Source: Candidatus Latescibacterota bacterium
GTDB taxonomy: Bacteria; Latescibacterota; UBA2968; UBA8231
Length of the DNA stretch: 64,000 nt
NCBI GenBank assembly: GCA_022827835.1
Contig: JAJEIO010000032.1
Location: 243,748 to 307,747 of the forward strand
Direction of reading: 5' to 3'
Positions 15,796 through 25,719 of the stretch are shown one piece after another. The translations under genes and the position numbers were made by a program. How positions within the stretch are numbered: position 1 is the stretch's first letter; each line of letters starts with the position of its first letter. The notes under the pieces were generated by a model. It was not told where the DNA came from and did not search any database. It saw only the letters and a list, made by a program, of their open reading frames with translations.

Positions 15796-18700
15796 ATGGA
15801 CTCCAACCTTTCGTCTCGCTGCCTTTCGCTCGACCTTGAGGTCGGCAAGCAGGATTGCCGCATTCATACCTTCGCCGCGGTACGTCCGGATGTCGATCAA
15901 CCGCTGGTTTTCCAAGGGGGCGACTTAGCGGCAGCATTGACAGAACTCGACAAATTCGCTGATGGTGCGGATTTTCTGCTCGGCCACAACCTGATCGATT
16001 TCGATTTACACCGTTTGAGAGCAGAAAATCCCGATCTCCGGCTGTTGGATCTGCCGGCGGTGGATACGCTGCGGCTCAACCCCCTCGCCTTTCCTCGCAA
16101 TCCCTATCACTACCTCGTCAAGCATTATCAGGATGGACAACTCAAACGCGGGCGGATCAACGACCCGGCACAGGATGCCCAGCTCACGCTGAAAGTCTTC
16201 AAAAGGCAGCAAACTGAGTTGCGCGATGCACTACTTGGCTTGCTCGCCGCGTGGCATTGGCTGACCGGAACGGGACCCGACGGTGAGGGGTTCGACGCCG
16301 TTTTTACCTCCATACGGTACGCGCCTCGACCAACTGATGCGATCGCGAAAGCGGCGATCCACGAACGGCTTGCGGGCATCGCCTGCCAGAATCGCGGTCG
16401 GGATGTTTTCGATAATGTCGCCCAAAACGGCTGGCCACTAGCGTACGCGCTAGCTTGGCTGTCAGTTTCCGGTGGCAATTCCGTGATGCCGCGGTGGGTT
16501 CGACATCAGTTCCCAGAAGCCGATAAGCTGATTCGCCAACTACGGGATATGCCCTGCGACGAGGCGGATTGTGGCTGGTGCCGGGAAAGACACGACGCTC
16601 GCAAGGAGCTTAAGCGTTGGTTCGGCTTTGACGATTTCCGGCCGGAGCCGAAGGACATGGACAAACAACAGCCCATGCAGCAGTCCATCGTTGAGGCGGC
16701 AATGGCCGGGGAGTACGTTTTGGGGATTCTGCCCACCGGTACCGGCAAGTCGCTCTGTTACCAGATCCCGGCCCTATCCCGCTACTACAAGACTGGTGCT
16801 CTCACGGTGGTGATTTCACCCTTGGTTGCGCTCATGGCGGATCAGGTGGCGGGGCTGGAGGCTCATAGAATCGACTCGTGCGTAGCCATCAATGGATTGC
16901 TGTCCATGCCCGAGCGGGCCGATGCGCTGGATCGGGTACGATTGGGGGATGCAGGCATTCTCATCATCTCGCCGGAGCAACTCCGCAACCGTTCTCTGCG
17001 CCGTGCACTCGACCAACGTGAGATAGGGGCTTGGGTGCTGGACGAGGCTCATTGTCTATCGAAATGGGGGCATGACTTTCGGCCGGATTACCGCTACGTG
17101 GGACGCTTCATCCGCGAAAAGGCGGGACAGGACCCGATTCCGCCGGTGCTATGCCTGACTGCGACCGCTAAACCCGACGTAGTGGAGGACATCAAGCAGC
17201 ATTTTTGGGACGAACTCGACGTAGGACTGAAGGTCTTCGACGGCGGTGCCCATCGTACCAATCTGGAGTTCATAGTAGTGCCGACAACCGCCGAAGAGAA
17301 GTTCTCGCGCATCCACCAGATTCTTATGGCCGATCTGCCGCCGGATGCGTCCGGCGGTGCCATCGTCTATTGTGCGACGCGGCGGCGGACCGAAGAGGTA
17401 GTGGAGTTCCTTCAGAATAAAGAGGTTGCGGCAGACTTCTTCCATGCCGGGTTGCCGCCGGAGACTAAGAAGAGTGTACAGCAGCGCTTCATCGACAGCG
17501 AACTACGCGTGATCGCGGCCACTAATGCCTTCGGCATGGGTATTGACAAGCCGGATGTGCGATTGGTGATCCACGCCGATATTCCGGGATCGCTGGAGAA
17601 CTACATGCAGGAGGCTGGCCGCGCTGGTCGTGACCGCGAGATGGCTCGTTGCGTACTGCTCTATGCGACGGATGACGTGGAGAGGCAGTTCGGCCTGTCG
17701 GCGCGTTCGCGGCTCACTCGGCGAGAGATTCACGGCGTTCTGAGAGCACTGCGTAATCTGGATCGGAAGAAGCGGCTGAGTGGCGAGGTCGTGGCTACCG
17801 CCGGCGAGATCCTCGGCGAGGACGAGGAGAAGGTCTTTGAGCGGGACTCCGCCACCGATGATACCCGCGTGCGAACCGCTATCTCTTGGCTTGAGGAGGC
17901 AGTACTACTGACACGGGAAGAGAACCAAGTGCAGGTACTTCCTTCGTCTCTTCGGGTGGACTCGGTGAAGGAAGCACGCAGTCGGTTGGCGAAGGCGTCC
18001 GTTGCCCATGACTACCGGCAACGACTGCTCAGAATCGTCGAGGCGCTGATTGACGCCGACCCCGTCGAGGGCATTTCTACCGATGAGTTGATGGGGATAT
18101 CCGGTCTGGACCCCGAAGGTGTGCGCGGTGCTCTGCACGACTTGGAAGACCTGGGCATCGCCATCAACGATATGGCACTGACCGCCTTCGTCCACTCTGG
18201 AGTAGTGCGTAACTCTCGGAAGCGCTTTGATGAGGCGGCGGAGTTGGAGACCGCCCTGATCGCGCAGATGCGCGAGGCTGCACCGGATATGGGCAAGGGA
18301 GATACGTGGCCCTTACATTTGCGCGTCGCCGCGCAAACCCTGAGAGATGCGGGAGTGGCCGATCCATTGCCGGAACGACTACGGCGCATTCTCCGCAGCA
18401 TTGCCTACGACGGGCGCGGTGAAGGGGGCGACGCCGGCAGCATTGGGGTGCAACAGCGAGATTCGGAGATAATGCAGGTGACGTTGCGGCGAGAGTGGCC
18501 GGATTTGGAGGAACTCGCGTCGCGCCGACGTGATGGAGCGAAACTCCTGCTGGATCACTTGCTCGCTTGCCTGCCGCGCGGGAGTCGGGGTACGGACTTG
18601 CTGGCTGATACTACCCTCGGCAAGCTGTCGGAAGTGATTAAGTCCGATCTGTTTCTGAAAAAAAATAGCACAAACCACGATAGGTTGTTGGACCGCGCCC

Positions 18701-20976
18701 TTCTATGGTTACACGATCAGGAGGTTATTCGCCTGAACAAAGGTCTAGCGGTATTCCGTCCGGCCATGACGATCCGGCTAGCCGAAGAGAAACGCGGCTT
18801 CGCCAACGCCGACTTTGAGCCGCTTGAGCTCCACTACAAGGGGCAGGTACTGCAAATCCACGTGATGAAGGAGTTCGCTGAGCGGGGCTGCGAGGCCATA
18901 ACCGATGCCGTGCGTATGGCCATGGACTACTTCAGCCTAACAGAGGAGGAATTCCTCCATCGTTGGATGCCAGATCGGGACAAGGAGACTGAGCGGCAGA
19001 CTACGCCCGAATCGTGGCGAGACATCGTCGAAAGCCTGAATAATCGCACCCAACAAGACATCGTCGCGGATGATCGAAAGCAGACAAACGTGTTGGTGCT
19101 CGCTGGTCCCGGCTCCGGTAAGACGAGAGTACTAGTGCATCGCATCGCCTACCTAATCCGCGTAAGACGCGAGAATCCCCGCGGCATCTTGGCCTTGGCC
19201 TACAACCGGCACGCAGCGGTCGAAATCCGACGACGCCTCATGGATTTGATCGGCGACGATGCCCGAGGGGTAACCGTGCTTACTTGCCACGCACTGGCCA
19301 TGCGGCTGATTGGCGTTAGTTTCCAAGAGCGGGAAAAGAAGCTACTTGACGACGATGCATTCCAGGAGGTGTTGCGCCAAGCAGTGGCGCTGTTGCGTGG
19401 AGAGGGTCTGGAGCCGGAGGAAGCGGACGAGCAGCGAGAACGGCTCCTCGCAGGTTTCCGCTGGATCCTGGTGGACGAATACCAAGACATCGGCCCGGAT
19501 CAGTACGAGTTGATATCGGCCCTAGCTGGACGCACTTTGGAGGATGAGGACGGTAAGCTGACGATTTTTGCGGTAGGCGACGACGATCAGAACATCTATG
19601 CCTTTAATGGTGCTTCAGTGGAGTTTATCCGTCGCTTTGAAGAGGATTACGGACCGAAACCGACTTTCCTGACGGATAACTATCGTTCCACTGGCCACAT
19701 AATCGCAGCGGCCAATGAGTGGATCGAGCTAGCCCAGCAACGAATGAAGGCGGAGCATCCCATCCGCATTGACCGGGCGCGAGAGAAGGAACCGCTTGGC
19801 GGAGACTGGAGTGAGCTGGATTCGGTAGCTCAAGGTCGGGTGCAGATTTTGCCCAGCGCCCCCGACCCAATCTCCCAAGCTCAAGTTGCGATGACAGAGT
19901 TGCAGCGTCTCGCCGACCTTTCGTCGGACTGGGACTGGTCCAAGTGCGCGGTGATCGCACGCGAATGGAAGTATCTGGAGCCAGTACGAGCCTTCTGCGA
20001 ACTCCATCGTATCCCGGTGCAGATGGGGAATGAAGAAATTCCGAGCTTTTGGTTCCTGCGAGAAACTCGAACGTTTGTTGAATGGCTGCGTGGACGGGAA
20101 ACCCGGACCGTGGGCAGTGCTGATTTGAGAGGTTGGCTGGATGCGCAAACGCCGGGCCTATGGAATGACCTGCTACGGCAAGCCTTGGACGAGTTCTCCC
20201 TAGAAACTAGCGACGCGGAAATGCCGGTGGATCACTTCATCGAGTGGTTGGCCGAGTGGGGACGAGACGTACGCCGCCGCCAGCGCGGGCTCTTGCTGTT
20301 GACCGCGCACCGCGCCAAAGGATTGGAGTTTGATCACGTGGCCGTGCTCGATGGAGGCTGGAACAATGTCGATAGGGGCGAGGACCCGGATGCGCCGCGC
20401 AGGCTCTACTACGTGGCCATGACACGCGCCCGGCAGACCCTTGCGCTCGTGCGTTTTCAAGGATCGCGCCCCGCCGGAGGTAGCACCCGGCCTGATTTCG
20501 TAAAAGAGCCTGAACCTCCGGCGTACTCGGGGCGCTCGCACTCGCTGCCATATACATTTCCGAACAACGGCTCGGTTTTGCGCCGCACATCCGGTGAGCT
20601 GCAGCCGGAAATTCCGGAACTCTCACGCCAATATCGACGGCCTAGTCTGCGCGAGGTCAATCTGGGCTTCGCGGGACGTTTCTATGCCAACCATCCGCGG
20701 CATCGTGCGATAGCCGCTCTGTCGTCCGGCGATCAGCTAGAAACGCGAATTACCAAAAATGGATATTGGGAATTGTTGAACCGGTCGGGGATGGTGGTAG
20801 GGCGTCTTGCCCAAGCGTTTGAACCCCCACCGGGAACGCGGTGCAGGTCCGCCACGGTCTTCGCCGTCGTGGCTTGGAGCCGCGAAGCGTCGGAGCCTCA
20901 GTACCGCGACAGCATGAAATGCGATGCTTGGGAGGTAGTGGTGCCGGAGCTAGTGTTTGAGCTGGAGGGCGAGTAA
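15796..20976 (+). CDS. Giant DEDD-exonuclease / RecQ helicase / UvrD-type helicase fusion
   Basis: 1,726 residues from ATG 15796 (a TTG lies two codons earlier). Residues about 10-160 look like a DEDD 3'-5' exonuclease: SLDLEVG, then GHNLIDFDLHRL, then DAQLTLKVF. A RecQ-type SF2 core follows with PTGTGKSLCYQIP (about 313), VLDEAHCLSKWGHDFRP (about 413), LTATAKPDV, and motif VI MQEAGRAGRDRE (about 605). A winged-helix-like linker leads to an SF1 UvrD/Rep core with AGPGSGKTRVLVHR (about 1103), LVDEYQDIGPDQYE (about 1226), GDDDQNIYAFNGA, TAHRAKGLEFDHV (about 1503) and YYVAMTRARQTLAL. All ATPase motifs look intact. It presumably unwinds and degrades DNA in repair or in defence; neither role is proven here. 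Confidence 0.9.
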   Translation: MDSNLSSRCLSLDLEVGKQDCRIHTFAAVRPDVDQPLVFQGGDLAAALTELDKFADGADFLLGHNLIDFDLHRLRAENPDLRLLDLPAVDTLRLNPLAFPRNPYHYLVKHYQDGQLKRGRINDPAQDAQLTLKVFKRQQTELRDALLGLLAAWHWLTGTGPDGEGFDAVFTSIRYAPRPTDAIAKAAIHERLAGIACQNRGRDVFDNVAQNGWPLAYALAWLSVSGGNSVMPRWVRHQFPEADKLIRQLRDMPCDEADCGWCRERHDARKELKRWFGFDDFRPEPKDMDKQQPMQQSIVEAAMAGEYVLGILPTGTGKSLCYQIPALSRYYKTGALTVVISPLVALMADQVAGLEAHRIDSCVAINGLLSMPERADALDRVRLGDAGILIISPEQLRNRSLRRALDQREIGAWVLDEAHCLSKWGHDFRPDYRYVGRFIREKAGQDPIPPVLCLTATAKPDVVEDIKQHFWDELDVGLKVFDGGAHRTNLEFIVVPTTAEEKFSRIHQILMADLPPDASGGAIVYCATRRRTEEVVEFLQNKEVAADFFHAGLPPETKKSVQQRFIDSELRVIAATNAFGMGIDKPDVRLVIHADIPGSLENYMQEAGRAGRDREMARCVLLYATDDVERQFGLSARSRLTRREIHGVLRALRNLDRKKRLSGEVVATAGEILGEDEEKVFERDSATDDTRVRTAISWLEEAVLLTREENQVQVLPSSLRVDSVKEARSRLAKASVAHDYRQRLLRIVEALIDADPVEGISTDELMGISGLDPEGVRGALHDLEDLGIAINDMALTAFVHSGVVRNSRKRFDEAAELETALIAQMREAAPDMGKGDTWPLHLRVAAQTLRDAGVADPLPERLRRILRSIAYDGRGEGGDAGSIGVQQRDSEIMQVTLRREWPDLEELASRRRDGAKLLLDHLLACLPRGSRGTDLLADTTLGKLSEVIKSDLFLKKNSTNHDRLLDRALLWLHDQEVIRLNKGLAVFRPAMTIRLAEEKRGFANADFEPLELHYKGQVLQIHVMKEFAERGCEAITDAVRMAMDYFSLTEEEFLHRWMPDRDKETERQTTPESWRDIVESLNNRTQQDIVADDRKQTNVLVLAGPGSGKTRVLVHRIAYLIRVRRENPRGILALAYNRHAAVEIRRRLMDLIGDDARGVTVLTCHALAMRLIGVSFQEREKKLLDDDAFQEVLRQAVALLRGEGLEPEEADEQRERLLAGFRWILVDEYQDIGPDQYELISALAGRTLEDEDGKLTIFAVGDDDQNIYAFNGASVEFIRRFEEDYGPKPTFLTDNYRSTGHIIAAANEWIELAQQRMKAEHPIRIDRAREKEPLGGDWSELDSVAQGRVQILPSAPDPISQAQVAMTELQRLADLSSDWDWSKCAVIAREWKYLEPVRAFCELHRIPVQMGNEEIPSFWFLRETRTFVEWLRGRETRTVGSADLRGWLDAQTPGLWNDLLRQALDEFSLETSDAEMPVDHFIEWLAEWGRDVRRRQRGLLLLTAHRAKGLEFDHVAVLDGGWNNVDRGEDPDAPRRLYYVAMTRARQTLALVRFQGSRPAGGSTRPDFVKEPEPPAYSGRSHSLPYTFPNNGSVLRRTSGELQPEIPELSRQYRRPSLREVNLGFAGRFYANHPRHRAIAALSSGDQLETRITKNGYWELLNRSGMVVGRLAQAFEPPPGTRCRSATVFAVVAWSREASEPQYRDSMKCDAWEVVVPELVFELEGE

Positions 20977-20996
20977 TTTGAGAGGCGGTCGGATGG

Positions 20997-21260
20997 TTAG
21001 CCGCTGGTTAGTTTGGTCCACAATTGTAGCAAAATCACCACAACGCCCAACACGGCGATTCCCCCCTGTAATTGGTTCAAGCTCTTTCTAACTTCCTTTA
21101 TCTGACTCGTGAATTCCTTGCTCAACTCGGCTTTGAGTTCGGCGATATCGGTCTTGAACTCGGCTTTGAGTTCGGCCATATCAGCCTTGGTAGCCAAGTG
21201 ATTATACACGCCTTCGAGCTTGGCTAGACGCTCTTCGGGGGTTAAAGGGGAATTGGTCAT
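20997..21260 (-). CDS. Small coiled-coil protein with C-terminal membrane helix
   Basis: 87 residues from the ATG at 21260, which has GAGGAGA nine bases upstream; the longer open frame to 21383 lacks such a site. A heptad-rich stretch (LAKLEGVYNHLATKADMAEL and AELKAELSKEFTSQIKEV) precedes a single hydrophobic helix (GGIAVLGVVVILLQLW). This layout resembles short CCDC90/DUF1640-like or phage-type anchored coiled-coil proteins. Function unknown. Confidence 0.7.
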   Translation of the reverse strand: MTNSPLTPEERLAKLEGVYNHLATKADMAELKAEFKTDIAELKAELSKEFTSQIKEVRKSLNQLQGGIAVLGVVVILLQLWTKLTSG

Positions 21261-21441
21261 AGCAGGCGGTCTCCTCGGGTTGGAAGGTACAGGATGGCGT
21301 GGAGCGGTGTCAATGCGCCTGAGATTAGAAGAGCAATATCCGTGCCCGTTCAAGGCATAGTACTCGCGTGGTAAGGTTGACATCGCGTAGGCCAGCGGCC
21401 TTATTTGCGCCCTCTAACCAACAGCCAAAGGAGCCTGAGCA

Positions 21442-21993
21442 ATGCCGGATGTTATCGTCGTTGGAGATGGGCCGGGCGGATTGAGCGCCGCGCTCTTTCT
21501 CGCCAAAAATGACATGAGCGTCACCGTCTTTGGCCAAGACAAAACGCTCATGCACAAGGCCATGCTGTACAATTATTTGGGCATTCCCAAGATTGCCGGA
21601 CCCGAGTTCCAGCAGATCGGCCGCGAGCAGGTGCGCGGCTTTGGCGGGGAGATTCAGGATGTCGAAGTCAGCAGCGTTGAAAAGGACGAGGGGGGATTTG
21701 TCGTCGAAACCGCTGATGGCCAAAGCCACCAGTCTCAATATCTGATCTTGGTTACCGGGCCGAGCAACCCGCTGGCCGAGAGCTTGGGCGTGGCCAAAGA
21801 AGCCGATGGGTTGGCGGCCGATCGCAATGGCCGCACTTCGGTAGCAGGGCTATACGTCATTGGCTGGAGCACCCGCCTGAAGAAAATCCAGGCCATTATC
21901 TCTGCTGGCGACGGAGCCTGCGCCGCACTGGACATCCTCTCGGCCAAGGCCGGCGAGGACATCCACGACTTCGATCTGATCGAAGACGAGTAG
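21442..21993 (+). CDS. Mini FAD-binding thioredoxin-reductase-like flavoprotein
   Basis: 183 residues with AAAGGAG upstream of ATG 21442. The N-terminal Rossmann motif VVGDGPGGLSAALFLAKN binds FAD, and a late GLYVIGW segment plus IISAGDGACAALDIL match the C-terminal FAD-contacting part of thioredoxin reductases. The whole NADPH domain with its CxxC pair is missing, so this is a single-domain oxidoreductase rather than a standard reductase of about 310 residues. It could pair with another reductase or be a sensory flavoprotein. It converges with the next gene with one base between the stop codons. Confidence 0.78.
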   Translation: MPDVIVVGDGPGGLSAALFLAKNDMSVTVFGQDKTLMHKAMLYNYLGIPKIAGPEFQQIGREQVRGFGGEIQDVEVSSVEKDEGGFVVETADGQSHQSQYLILVTGPSNPLAESLGVAKEADGLAADRNGRTSVAGLYVIGWSTRLKKIQAIISAGDGACAALDILSAKAGEDIHDFDLIEDE

Positions 21994-21994
21994 C

Positions 21995-22957
21995 CTAAAG
22001 CGAGAGGACGCGTCCTTCCACCGCGGATTGGGTGGCCGCGAGGGTTACGGCTAAGGTCTTGACCGCCTCGGCGTAGTCGCAGCGGATGCCCGTGGGATCG
22101 CCGGTTTGTACGGCTTGGAGAAAGGCGCGATCCTCGGCTTGGGTTGGATTGTTGCCCTGCTCGACGACTTCCTGGCCGCTGGGGCGGTCGATGGTGAGCG
22201 CGCCGGATGCGATGCGCAGGACTTGATCTTTCTGGTAGAGATCCAAGCCCACATGCCCGCCCGCGGAGAGCATACAGGCCGAGGTGATGCTGGCCACCGC
22301 GCCGCTTTGGAAGCGGAGATTGGTGACAGAGGCGTCGTGGACATCGTAGTTGGGGACGTCTTCCATCAGGCCGGTGCGCGCCATGGCGTGAATGCTTTCC
22401 ACTTCGCCGAGCAGGTAGCGGGCCAAATCGAAGATGTGCGTGGTTTGTTCGACGATCTGACCACCGCTCTCGGCCAGTACCCGCCACCAAGACACCCCGG
22501 GCATGCCGCCAGTCCAAGCACCAAGGGCAAATCCCACCGGCTCGTCGCCGAGGAGTTCGACTGCTTTGGCGGTCGTATCCATGTAGCGCCAGTGATAGCC
22601 CACGGCGCTGATCAGGTTTTGGTCGCGGAGGGCTGCTTCAACAGCGCGGGCTTGTTCTAGGGAAGTCGCCACGGGTTTTTCGACGAAAATGGGCAAGCTG
22701 CGCTCAATGGCCGCCAACTCGGGCTGGGCGTGGGCAAAAGGCGGCAGGCAGATATAGACCGCATCCAGCGCTTCGCTGTCGTACAGGGCTTCGTAGTGGC
22801 TGTAGGCCCTGCCTCCGTACTCGCTGGCCGCGGCGAGCGCCTTTTCTTCGACTACGTCGCAAAAGGCAACTAGCTCGGCCTCGTCGAGTTGAGCGAGGGT
22901 GCGCAGATGGTGGTTGGCGATGCCGCCCGTGCCGACAAAGCCGATTTTTATCGTCAT
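21995..22957 (-). CDS. Gfo/Idh/MocA family NAD(P)-dependent oxidoreductase
   Basis: 320 residues with the Rossmann motif KIGFVGTGGIANHHLRTL at the N terminus, the family EKP motif in IFVEKPVATSL (about residue 95) and an alpha/beta C-terminal domain with GGQIVEQTTHIFDLARYLLG. The histidine in TTHIFD is at the usual catalytic or metal position. These enzymes oxidise sugars, inositols or amino-sugar derivatives; the substrate is not evident. A divergent 135-bp gap separates it from the methyltransferase gene and holds no motif I recognise. Confidence 0.9.
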   Translation of the reverse strand: MTIKIGFVGTGGIANHHLRTLAQLDEAELVAFCDVVEEKALAAASEYGGRAYSHYEALYDSEALDAVYICLPPFAHAQPELAAIERSLPIFVEKPVATSLEQARAVEAALRDQNLISAVGYHWRYMDTTAKAVELLGDEPVGFALGAWTGGMPGVSWWRVLAESGGQIVEQTTHIFDLARYLLGEVESIHAMARTGLMEDVPNYDVHDASVTNLRFQSGAVASITSACMLSAGGHVGLDLYQKDQVLRIASGALTIDRPSGQEVVEQGNNPTQAEDRAFLQAVQTGDPTGIRCDYAEAVKTLAVTLAATQSAVEGRVLSL

Positions 22958-23092
22958 GGAAAATTTGATCCGTGGTTAGAGGTTTATTACCAGCCTGTTT
23001 AGAGGATGCGAGGACTGAGAACTAGACCATTTTAAGAGTAACGAGTGGCATAGTATGGGGGCTACGCCGCCGTTGTCAAGAGACCGTCGATA

Positions 23093-23830
23093 ATGAATAC
23101 AACTCAAAAAGGCCAGCTCAGCGACTACAAGGTCCACTACAAGGCCGATGCCGAGGCGATTGTCGATCCTCAAGCATTGGACCCGAGGCGTCGAGCCTCG
23201 GAAGAACGGCGGCTGGAGACACTCGTGCGCCTACTCGATTTGCACGGTGGCGAACGCGTCCTCGACATCGGGTGTGGATCTGGCTGGTTGGGGGCGTACT
23301 GCCATCGTCGAGGTGCCCTAGTCTGTGCCATGGACATCGGCTGGGTGGGGGTAGCCGGTGCCAAGGCCCGCTTTGCGGAAGCAACCTATCAGGTTGGCGA
23401 TTTGTACTATCTTCCCTTTGCGGCCGAGTGTTTCGATGCGGTAGTGCTTTCCGAAGTGGTCGAACATCTCGAAGACATTGACGCGGCCCTAGCTGAGGCG
23501 CGGCGGGTGTTGCGTCCGGGGGGGCGGCTGGTGGTGAGTGTGCCGTACCGCGAGATCATTGTCGAGCACCTGTGTATCCACTGCAATAGACTAACGCCAG
23601 CCAACGCGCATCTCCACCGCTTTGACGAGAAGACGCTCGCCGCCTATCTCCAAGGCCAGGGCTTCGAAATACGCACGGTGCGGTTGACGACCAACAAACT
23701 GCTGGAGTTGGCGGGATTTCCCCGCTTGAGTGCTGGCTGGCCCTACGCAGCTTGGCGCTTGGCCGACGCGCTCTTGAACAAGATCGTGCCTAAACCGGCC
23801 TTCCTTTGCATGTTGGGCGTTCGTGCATGA
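23093..23830 (+). CDS. Class I SAM-dependent methyltransferase
   Basis: 245 residues. Motif I VLDIGCGSGWLGAYC, the acidic residue in CAMDIGW, motif 'post II' YLPFAAECFDAVVLSEVVEH and the motif III region VLRPGGRLVVSVPYRE mark a UbiE/Methyltransf_11-type enzyme. The stop codon overlaps the flippase start as ATGA, so the two are coupled. That suggests modification of a glycolipid or polysaccharide intermediate, which is an inference from context. Confidence 0.88.
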   Translation: MNTTQKGQLSDYKVHYKADAEAIVDPQALDPRRRASEERRLETLVRLLDLHGGERVLDIGCGSGWLGAYCHRRGALVCAMDIGWVGVAGAKARFAEATYQVGDLYYLPFAAECFDAVVLSEVVEHLEDIDAALAEARRVLRPGGRLVVSVPYREIIVEHLCIHCNRLTPANAHLHRFDEKTLAAYLQGQGFEIRTVRLTTNKLLELAGFPRLSAGWPYAAWRLADALLNKIVPKPAFLCMLGVRA

Positions 23831-25314
23831 CCGCAAGGGGCCGGCTGACGCGCAAGATCGGCGTTGTGGCCGCAGGGCGCGCGGCCAATACCGCCAGTAT
23901 CCTAGCCGTTTATGCGCTGGTCGCCCGCGCTTGGACGCCGGAAGAATGCGGTCTTTTTGGCGCGGTCTGGCTTGTAGGCAATGCGCTGATCCCAGTGTTT
24001 TTGTTCGGGCTACCTACGAGTTTACTCTACTTCTTCCCCCGGCGGGGCGAGCCGCGCTTGCTGGTCGGCCAAGTGATGCTGTGCTTGGCCGCGTCGGGTT
24101 TGGCATTGGCCGGGAGCCTGTGGTTGTGGGGAGAGGAGCTGGCCGATGTACTGGTGCAAGCGGCCAGCGATGGCGAGCAGGTTGCCGCGTACCTGCTGTT
24201 GTTCCTGCCCTATCTCTTTGCGGCGGTCGCCGCCGGTGGGGCCGAAGCGGCCTTAGTGGCTGCTGATCGCGAGCACTATTTGGCTTGGCTGCAATTGGCT
24301 ATGAGTGGCGCCTTAGTTGCCGGTGCGGGGGGTGCTCTGGGACTAGGTTGGACGCCCGCGCAGGTGCTTGCGCTGTTTTCTGGATTGGGCGTGTTGCGCT
24401 TGCTCGCCATCTACTGGCTAGTGCGCTTGGCATTGGCGGGTGGACGATGGTGGGGGTGGGAAGGGCTAGGTGAGCTGATGCGCTATGCGCGTCCGGTTGG
24501 CTTCAACGACGCGGTAAACAGCCTCTCGCGCTACGTCGATCGCTTTGTGATCCTGCATTTTTTCGCGGCCGGCACTTTTGCCGAATACCATTTCGGGGCC
24601 ATTGAGGTGCCGATTAGTCTGCTGCTGTCCGCGGTGACAGCCGTGTTGATCCCGGAGATCAGTCGGCTCTTTCAGGCGGACCGGCTCGACGAGATACTGG
24701 CGCTGTGGCAACGCGCGGTTTCGCGTTTGGCCCTGTTGGTGTTGCCGCTGGCGGCCTTTCTGCTCGCTTTCGCCGGACCACTGATTGGCTGGCTCTTTCC
24801 AGAATACGACCGCTCGGCTTGGGTATTTCGCATCTATCTATTGGTGCTGCCACTGCGCTGTGCCGCGTACAATCCGCTGTTGGTAGGCATGGGTAAGGCC
24901 CGCTGGGCGCTGTGGAGTAGCGTGGGGGACTTGTGCTGCAATATCGGCTTGAGCTTGGCGCTTATTGGCTACTTGCAGGTGGCGCACCCTGCGTGGGCCT
25001 TCCTCGGCCCGGCGGTGGCCACCACAGTGGTGACGTACTTGCAGGTGGCCTTCTTGTTGGCGGCTATTAGCTGGCACTTGCGCTGTGGCTTGCACCGACT
25101 CCTGCCGTGGGGTCGCCTATTGAGGATCAGCGCTGGTGTCGGAGCAGCCGCAGTGGTCAGCCGCTGGGTCAGCGCGGATGTGGGTGGCGACTTTTTGCAG
25201 GTGATTGTAGGGGGGATGTGCTTTGTGGTGCTGGTGGCCATCGTAACTTGGGCCAACCCGCAAGACCGCGCGGAACTGACCCATACTTGGCGGGCGTTGA
25301 CTCGGGTGCCTTAG
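23827..25314 (+). CDS. Wzx-like polysaccharide flippase (MATE/oligosaccharidyl-lipid transporter family)
   Basis: 495 residues from the ATG at 23827, with about 12-14 hydrophobic helices spread over the whole length and few charged loops. Segments such as YARPVGFNDAVNSLSRYVDR and AALGSLFPEYDRSA-like IGWLFPEYDRSAWVFRIY match polysaccharide biosynthesis flippases that move undecaprenyl-linked sugars to the outer leaflet. It is translationally coupled to the preceding methyltransferase and converges with the next gene with a 4-bp overlap of stop codons. Confidence 0.87.
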   Translation: MTARGRLTRKIGVVAAGRAANTASILAVYALVARAWTPEECGLFGAVWLVGNALIPVFLFGLPTSLLYFFPRRGEPRLLVGQVMLCLAASGLALAGSLWLWGEELADVLVQAASDGEQVAAYLLLFLPYLFAAVAAGGAEAALVAADREHYLAWLQLAMSGALVAGAGGALGLGWTPAQVLALFSGLGVLRLLAIYWLVRLALAGGRWWGWEGLGELMRYARPVGFNDAVNSLSRYVDRFVILHFFAAGTFAEYHFGAIEVPISLLLSAVTAVLIPEISRLFQADRLDEILALWQRAVSRLALLVLPLAAFLLAFAGPLIGWLFPEYDRSAWVFRIYLLVLPLRCAAYNPLLVGMGKARWALWSSVGDLCCNIGLSLALIGYLQVAHPAWAFLGPAVATTVVTYLQVAFLLAAISWHLRCGLHRLLPWGRLLRISAGVGAAAVVSRWVSADVGGDFLQVIVGGMCFVVLVAIVTWANPQDRAELTHTWRALTRVP

Positions 25315-25598
25315 CTGCTGAGCAGGGCGCTGGCGATTTCCTCCCACTCTTCGGGTAGCGATGCCTCGCTGTGGGGCCTTTGCGCCCGCCGGTACCAATA
25401 GCCGGCGTTGCTTTCGTCACCCTCGACCCGGTGTAAATAAGCGTGGACCCAAGCCCCGATGGGGTCGGGCGTTTGCTGGGCTAGTTCGTGGGCTTTGTCC
25501 CATTGGCCCTTGGCTTCGTACCAGAGTGCTTGCAGGGCATGGGAGGTTGCCGGTGGGGTTTGTTCTTGCAGGCTCAGTTTGAAGGCTTTGAGGTCCAT
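25311..25598 (-). CDS. Small conserved TPR-like hypothetical protein
   Basis: 95 residues from the ATG at 25598, with GGAG nine bases before it. The sequence has ALQALWYEAKGQWDKAHELA followed by AWVHAYLHRVEGDESNAGYW, two helix pairs resembling a tetratricopeptide unit. I recognise this pattern from small unnamed proteins in several uncultured and planctomycete-like bacteria; no function is known to me. Confidence 0.72.
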   Translation of the reverse strand: MDLKAFKLSLQEQTPPATSHALQALWYEAKGQWDKAHELAQQTPDPIGAWVHAYLHRVEGDESNAGYWYRRAQRPHSEASLPEEWEEIASALLSS

Positions 25599-25719
25599 AA
25601 TGGTCGGCTCCAATCGTCGTGTGCGTCCTTAATATAGGCTATCTCAGTGCGGCTATCCACTAGGGTGCCCGCCTTGCCAAAAAAGCGCGTCGCGCTCTAT
25701 ATTTAAAGGCTTTAACTTG

